Source of the DNA: Desulfobacula sp.
Lineage (GTDB): Bacteria > Desulfobacterota > Desulfobacteria > Desulfobacterales > Desulfobacteraceae
DNA: 9,750 nt
Assembly (NCBI GenBank): GCA_023144585.1
Contig: JAGLFI010000026.1
Coordinates: forward strand, 1 to 9,750
Direction: 5' to 3'
Numbering within the stretch: position 1 is the first letter of the stretch; every line of letters begins with the position of its first letter. This document shows positions 5,725-9,750 of this stretch, piece by piece. The notes beneath the pieces were generated by a model. That model was not told the origin of the DNA, made no database searches, and worked only from the letters and a program-made list of their open reading frames with translations. Made by a program: the position numbers and the translations under genes.

Positions 5725-7990
5725 AAATTCTGACAAGTACTTCCCTGGGTTTAGAACCGATCTGGGGACCGACAACCCCCTCATGCTCCATCATTTCAAC
5801 CAGCCGTGCCGACCGATTATAGCCAATACGAAGACGACGCTGTACAAAAGAGATAGATGCCTGTCTCGTCTTGGTCACCAGGCTTACGGCCTCATCATAT
5901 TTTTCATCATAGTCAGACTCATCAAACTCTTTATCCTCATCGTTACTGGTACCTATTGTAATCTCTTCAATATAATTCGGATCTTTTTGTTCTTTTAAAA
6001 ATTTTGTAACCCTGCCAATCTCTTTTTCAGAAATATAGGCACACTGAATCCTCACAAGTTTTCCTGTCCCGGGTGGACAAAAGAGCATGTCCCCGTTGCC
6101 CAGAAGGCTCTCTGATCCCCCGCCGTCAAAAATCGTTCTGGCATCAACCTTGGAAGACACCTGAAATGAAATCCGGGTGGGAAAATTGGCTTTAATACTT
6201 CCTGTGAGTACGTCAACAGAAGGCCTCTGGGTGGCGATGATCAGATGAATCCCGGCAGCCCTCGCCATCTGGGCAAGTCTTGTCAAAGCAAATTCCACAT
6301 CTTTTGAAGCCACCATCATGAGATCTGCCAGCTCATCCACGATCACGACAATATAGGGAAGTTTTTTAAACTGCTCTTCGTCAACATCATCCGATTCATA
6401 TGAGTCTTCACTCTTTGTCTTATATTTCGCTGCCACCATATTGTTATACTGGACAATATTTCTAAATCCTGTCTGCTCTAAGAGTTCATACCGCCGTTCC
6501 ATCTCTCTTACCGCCCAGAAAAGGGCATTGGTTGCCTTTTTCATATCGGTTACCACAGGAGAAATCAAATGGGGAATATCATTATATACTGAAAGTTCAA
6601 TCCTTTTGGGATCGATCATGATCATTTTGATATCATCGGGTGTGCCTTTGTACAACAGGCTGATAATCATTGTATTTAAGCCCACACTCTTACCTGTTCC
6701 CGTAGCACCGGCGATTAACAGATGGGGCATGGAGTCCATTTTTGTCACCATGGGTCTTCCCAGAAGATCTTTTCCTAATCCAAGGGTTAATAAAGAGGCA
6801 GATTCTATAAAATCTTTTGATGCCACCAATTCCCTTAAATTTACGTTTTCCCTTTCTTCATTGGGAATCTCAATTCCCACCACATCCCGGCCCGGAATGG
6901 GTGCGACGATTCTAATGCTTATGGCGCTCAAGGCCAGGGCCAGATCATCGGACAAACCAGCGATTTTGCTGATCTTGATTCCCGAGGCCGGTTTATATTC
7001 AAAAGTTGTGATCACAGGCCCGGGTAATATTTCAACCACCTCCCCAAACACGTTAAAGTCATTGAGTTTATTTTCCAGAATTTTGGCTTTTTCTTTCAGC
7101 AGGTCTGTATCAATATTTTTTTCAATCTTCTGTTTTTCATTCAATAATGAAATCAAAGGCAGATTAAATTCAACTTTTTCCCGGATATCCATAAATTCAA
7201 CATCCGGTTTAAAGTCTGAATCGTCTTCTTCCAATTCCTTTATAACCGGTTCAAAAATATCCTCAGGTTCTGCTAATTTTTTTTTTTGAAAAATTCTTTC
7301 AGGGATTTTAATGATAGTATTTGCCTTAACCGGCAAAGGGGTTATGTCAATCTGTACTTTGGACTGCTCTTTTGCCTGCTCTCTTTTTTCCTGCCATTTA
7401 CTATATTTTTCTTTAAAAAAATCAATAAACTCCTGAAAATCTTCTCTCATGATTTTCAAAAGACCCATAATTTTCTGTCTTAAAAACAGCCCCATGGAAA
7501 TGACGGAGATCCCTGTGGCAAAGATAAAGCCAATGATCAGAAAAAACATAAGGATAATAATACAGCCGGTAATATTGGCATATTTTAATAAAAACGAAGT
7601 GAACGCGATGCCAATAACACCACCGGATGAAATACTTGTACCTAAAACAGGATAGTCATCTTTAAAAAGAAAGAGCATACCGCCGGTGCAAATCATTAAA
7701 AATAAACCACCCAGCAGTGTCAGCCAGATTATCTTTAGCGATCTTCCCTTTAATAACCAGACACTGATAACCCCTAAGATAACCGGAATCCAAAATGCAC
7801 CCAATCCGAACAGAAAAATAAAAAGACCGAAAAGATGGGCACCTAAAAGCCCAAAGGCATTGTGAATATTATCAGGAATGGTAAAAAAATCATTCCCCAC
7901 GCAGGGATCTGAAATATGATAGGAAAAAAGGCTAACTGCAGTTAAGACGATGAGAAAAAAAAGGAGAATGCCATAAAGTTCTTTTTTCAT
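5711..7990 (-). CDS. ftsK: DNA translocase FtsK/SpoIIIE
   Basis: Septum-anchored ATP-driven DNA pump that clears and aligns chromosomes at division, 759 residues. An N-terminal membrane domain occupies about 5-165, with four or so hydrophobic segments (near 5-24, 48-79, 84-108, 124-160). A short charged linker follows (about 180-290). The alpha/beta motor domain has FGEVVEILPGPVITTFEY (from 315), Walker A GATGTGKS (428-435), Walker B IVVIVDEL (547-554) and ATQRPSVDV (586-594). An acidic loop (525-540) lies between the Walker motifs, and an acidic tether (683-700) precedes the C-terminal gamma winged helix (about 700-757; ASISFVQRRLRIGYNRSAR). All parts are present, so it should be functional; the linker is far shorter than in E. 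coli FtsK. The start ATG overlaps the RNase J stop as ATGA. An in-frame A11 run encodes Lys236-238. Confidence 0.97.
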   Translation of the reverse strand: MKKELYGILLFFLIVLTAVSLFSYHISDPCVGNDFFTIPDNIHNAFGLLGAHLFGLFIFLFGLGAFWIPVILGVISVWLLKGRSLKIIWLTLLGGLFLMICTGGMLFLFKDDYPVLGTSISSGGVIGIAFTSFLLKYANITGCIIILMFFLIIGFIFATGISVISMGLFLRQKIMGLLKIMREDFQEFIDFFKEKYSKWQEKREQAKEQSKVQIDITPLPVKANTIIKIPERIFQKKKLAEPEDIFEPVIKELEEDDSDFKPDVEFMDIREKVEFNLPLISLLNEKQKIEKNIDTDLLKEKAKILENKLNDFNVFGEVVEILPGPVITTFEYKPASGIKISKIAGLSDDLALALSAISIRIVAPIPGRDVVGIEIPNEERENVNLRELVASKDFIESASLLTLGLGKDLLGRPMVTKMDSMPHLLIAGATGTGKSVGLNTMIISLLYKGTPDDIKMIMIDPKRIELSVYNDIPHLISPVVTDMKKATNALFWAVREMERRYELLEQTGFRNIVQYNNMVAAKYKTKSEDSYESDDVDEEQFKKLPYIVVIVDELADLMMVASKDVEFALTRLAQMARAAGIHLIIATQRPSVDVLTGSIKANFPTRISFQVSSKVDARTIFDGGGSESLLGNGDMLFCPPGTGKLVRIQCAYISEKEIGRVTKFLKEQKDPNYIEEITIGTSNDEDKEFDESDYDEKYDEAVSLVTKTRQASISFVQRRLRIGYNRSARLVEMMEHEGVVGPQIGSKPREVLVRIYDED
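7277..7287 (-). other. In-frame A11 homopolymer inside ftsK
   Basis: Eleven T on the plus strand are eleven A in the coding sense, read CAA AAA AAA AAA TTA (Gln235-Lys236-238-Leu239). It falls in the linker between membrane and motor domains. One base fewer gives an immediate TAG; one more gives TGA within about six codons. Either slip leaves a protein of roughly 240 residues with only the membrane domain. Confidence 0.85.
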
Positions 7991-9636
7991 ACTTCAATAA
8001 TTACCGGTACAATTAAGGGTCTGCGGTTAATGGTAAACGCAAAATATTGTTTCAGGGATTTTTGCAGTTTTTTTCTAATCAGTTCAACCCGGGATTCAAT
8101 ACCTGGTTCTATCTCTTCCACAATTTCAAGAATAACACACTGGGCATCATCAACCAGGTATCCGGTTGCTGAATCAAAGACAAATCCTTTTGAAATTAAT
8201 TCCGGCCCGTAAAGGACAACGCCTGTCTCTTCATCAATGACCATGGTGACAACAACCAGCCCGCCTTCAGAAAGTTCCCGCCCCTCCTTTAAAACGCTTC
8301 TTCCCACATCACCGATACCTTTACCGTCCACAAGAATTCTACCGGTACGAACACGGCCCTCTATTCTGCCGCCATCTTTATCAAAGGCAATGACCTTGCC
8401 ATCTTCGGCTACCATAACATTTTCTCTTGGCATACCCAATTTTTCAGCAAACCTGGCATGAACCACCAGATGACGGTATTCCCCATGGATAGGAATAAAA
8501 TATTCTGGTCTGGTCAAACTCAGCATCAATTTAAGCTCTTCCTGATGGGCATGACCCGAGGTATGTATCTGTGCAATTTTTGAATACACCACATCCGCAC
8601 CCCTCCGGTACAGCTTGTTGATCATATTGGCAATGGCTTTTTCATTCCCCGGAATATTTTTGAATGACAGGATCACCGTGTCACCCTTTTTAATCTTAAT
8701 ATGCTTATGTATGCCCGAGGCCATTCTTACCAGGGCTGACATTGGCTCCCCCTGGCTCCCCGTGGTGATGATGATGACGCCATCTTCCCTGCATTTATTG
8801 ATCTGCTTTATATCCATGATGGTATGGGGAGGATACTGGATGTGACCAAGTTCGGTGGCCACAGCAACAATTTGCTCCATACTTCGGCCATTGAAAATGA
8901 CCTTACGATGATTGCGGATGGCTATATCAAGCACCTGCTGTATCCTGAACACATTTGAAGCAAAGAGAACAACAATCACCCTGCCGGTGGCAGCAGCAAT
9001 CAGTTTTTCAAGGTTTTTGGCCACTTTCTGTTCAGACATTGTATAGCCTTCAACTTCAACATTTGTGGAATCTGAAAACAGTGCCAGAACACCTTTTTCG
9101 CCAAATCTTGCGAAACTTGAGATATTCGTACTCTTCATCTTGTCTGCATCATGACTAATTCTAAAATCCCCGATATGGATGATCACACCTTCAGAGATTT
9201 CTATGGCAAGACCAACGCCGTCAACCGTGCTGTGGCCGACACGAATAAATTCTATTTTAAAAGGATCTATTGAAAGGGTTTCTCCAGGGTTGACAAGGTT
9301 TAAATCAATATATTTATTAAGGTCAAACTCAATGAGCTTATTTCTGATACTTTTCAAGGTAAACGCTGTACCATATACTGGGAGTCTGATGTCTTTTAAT
9401 AGATATGGCAAAGCTCCGATATGGTCCTCATGGGCATGGGTAATGATGATGGCCTGAATCTTATCCCGATTTTCTCTGATATAATCCATGGCCGGAATCA
9501 CTATATCCACACCCAGCATATAGTCTTCAGGGAACATAAGTCCTGCATCAATGATAAACATGACATCACCATATTCAACCACCATCATATTAAGACCGAT
9601 TTCACCAAGTCCGCCGAGAGGAATAATTTTAAGCAT
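7987..9636 (-). CDS. rnj: Ribonuclease J (metallo-beta-lactamase/beta-CASP)
   Basis: Two-metal ribonuclease with 5'-3' exo- and endonuclease activity, used in RNA decay and rRNA maturation, in the cytoplasm. The length of 549 residues matches the family (about 550-560). The metallo-beta-lactamase part has the metal motif HAHEDH (67-72), GHSTVD with His135, and IGDFRI with Asp157. The beta-CASP insert spans about 205-345 (SDSTNVEVEGYT before it, NGRSMEQ and TTGSQGEPMSAL within). The metal ligands return at SGHAHQEEL (360-368) and PIHGEYRHL (382-390), which distinguishes RNase J from other beta-CASP proteins. A C-terminal domain follows from about 450. The ATG at 9636 has GGAG at 9644-9647 with a 7-base spacer. 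The stop overlaps the ftsK start by 4 bases. With no second copy in view I cannot say whether it is RNase J1- or J2-like; all catalytic residues are present, so it is an active type. Confidence 0.96.
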   Translation of the reverse strand: MLKIIPLGGLGEIGLNMMVVEYGDVMFIIDAGLMFPEDYMLGVDIVIPAMDYIRENRDKIQAIIITHAHEDHIGALPYLLKDIRLPVYGTAFTLKSIRNKLIEFDLNKYIDLNLVNPGETLSIDPFKIEFIRVGHSTVDGVGLAIEISEGVIIHIGDFRISHDADKMKSTNISSFARFGEKGVLALFSDSTNVEVEGYTMSEQKVAKNLEKLIAAATGRVIVVLFASNVFRIQQVLDIAIRNHRKVIFNGRSMEQIVAVATELGHIQYPPHTIMDIKQINKCREDGVIIITTGSQGEPMSALVRMASGIHKHIKIKKGDTVILSFKNIPGNEKAIANMINKLYRRGADVVYSKIAQIHTSGHAHQEELKLMLSLTRPEYFIPIHGEYRHLVVHARFAEKLGMPRENVMVAEDGKVIAFDKDGGRIEGRVRTGRILVDGKGIGDVGRSVLKEGRELSEGGLVVVTMVIDEETGVVLYGPELISKGFVFDSATGYLVDDAQCVILEIVEEIEPGIESRVELIRKKLQKSLKQYFAFTINRRPLIVPVIIEV

Positions 9637-9656
9637 TTGAGTACTCCGGAATATGA

Positions 9657-9750
9657 TTAAATGCGAATATCAAGTTTTTCAAAAATTGCATCTGCCTGAT
9701 CAATAAGCCAGTCACGCTGTGCCCCTGTTGCATAATCCATGCAATCGCAT
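9657..9750 (-). CDS. Unrecognised gene, C-terminal 30 residues only
   Basis: The window edge cuts this gene. The visible frame ends in TAA (9657-9659) and encodes 30 residues, ending ADAIFEKLDIRI, with CDCMDYATGAQRDW before it. I do not recognise the family. It ends 20 bases before the RNase J start and runs in the same direction, so it is probably the preceding gene of the operon. It is taken as coding because the frame is open to the edge and its end is placed tightly before the next ribosome site. The CxC pair near the visible start may be functional or chance. Confidence 0.55.
   Translation of the reverse strand, partial: CDCMDYATGAQRDWLIDQADAIFEKLDIRI

Noticed and set aside
6441..7289. 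Long open frame of 282 codons on the plus strand opposite ftsK
   Set aside because: Composition is low-complexity Ser/Ile/Leu, as expected from the complement of a lysine/glutamate-rich gene. No motif and no convincing ribosome site; ftsK on the other strand is certain.
7987..9636. A beta-CASP protein other than RNase J (CPSF-like or Int9-like)
   Set aside because: The order of motifs, HGEYRHL near the end and the dedicated C-terminal domain fit RNase J, and the length agrees.

Overview
This 9.75 kb window is gene-dense and reads as ordinary chromosome from a Gram-negative bacterium of moderate G+C. An outer-membrane-type lipoprotein, an RNase J, an FtsK and acyl-CoA-handling enzymes occur together. 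That mix fits a deltaproteobacterial (Desulfobacterota-like) sulfate reducer, but the taxonomic guess is inference from gene content only. There are no RNA genes, CRISPR arrays, insertion sequences or phage genes, and no gene-free stretch longer than about 100 bases.

The left part (1-3726) is transcribed rightward. It begins with the 3' portion of a family 4 glycosyltransferase whose start lies outside the window. An overlapping class I SAM methyltransferase follows; its frame is broken exactly at a run of ten A. These two look like the tail of a surface-polysaccharide cluster. A 91-bp gap holding a perfect tandem 18-bp repeat separates them from a two-gene unit: a ChaN-family lipoprotein and, coupled to it by a TGATG overlap, a type II-like L-asparaginase without a signal peptide. 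The asparaginase is visibly richer in G+C than its neighbours.

The right part (3822-9750) is transcribed leftward, converging on the first across a 95-bp gap. In transcription order it holds the end of an unrecognised gene, RNase J (rnj), the DNA translocase FtsK, a Methyltransf_24-type SAM methyltransferase, a PaaI-like hotdog thioesterase and a crotonase-fold protein. RNase J/FtsK, FtsK/methyltransferase and methyltransferase/thioesterase overlap, and the remaining gaps are 20 and 30 bases, so this looks like one operon with translational coupling. It joins housekeeping functions (RNA processing and decay, chromosome segregation at the septum) to small-molecule acyl-CoA enzymes. Its promoter lies to the right of the window.

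I did not find a clearly new multi-gene system. The points most worth checking are the A10 frameshift in the methyltransferase, an in-frame A11 run in ftsK where any slippage would leave only the membrane part, the crotonase that lacks both canonical catalytic glutamates, and the tandem repeat in front of the lipoprotein/asparaginase pair.
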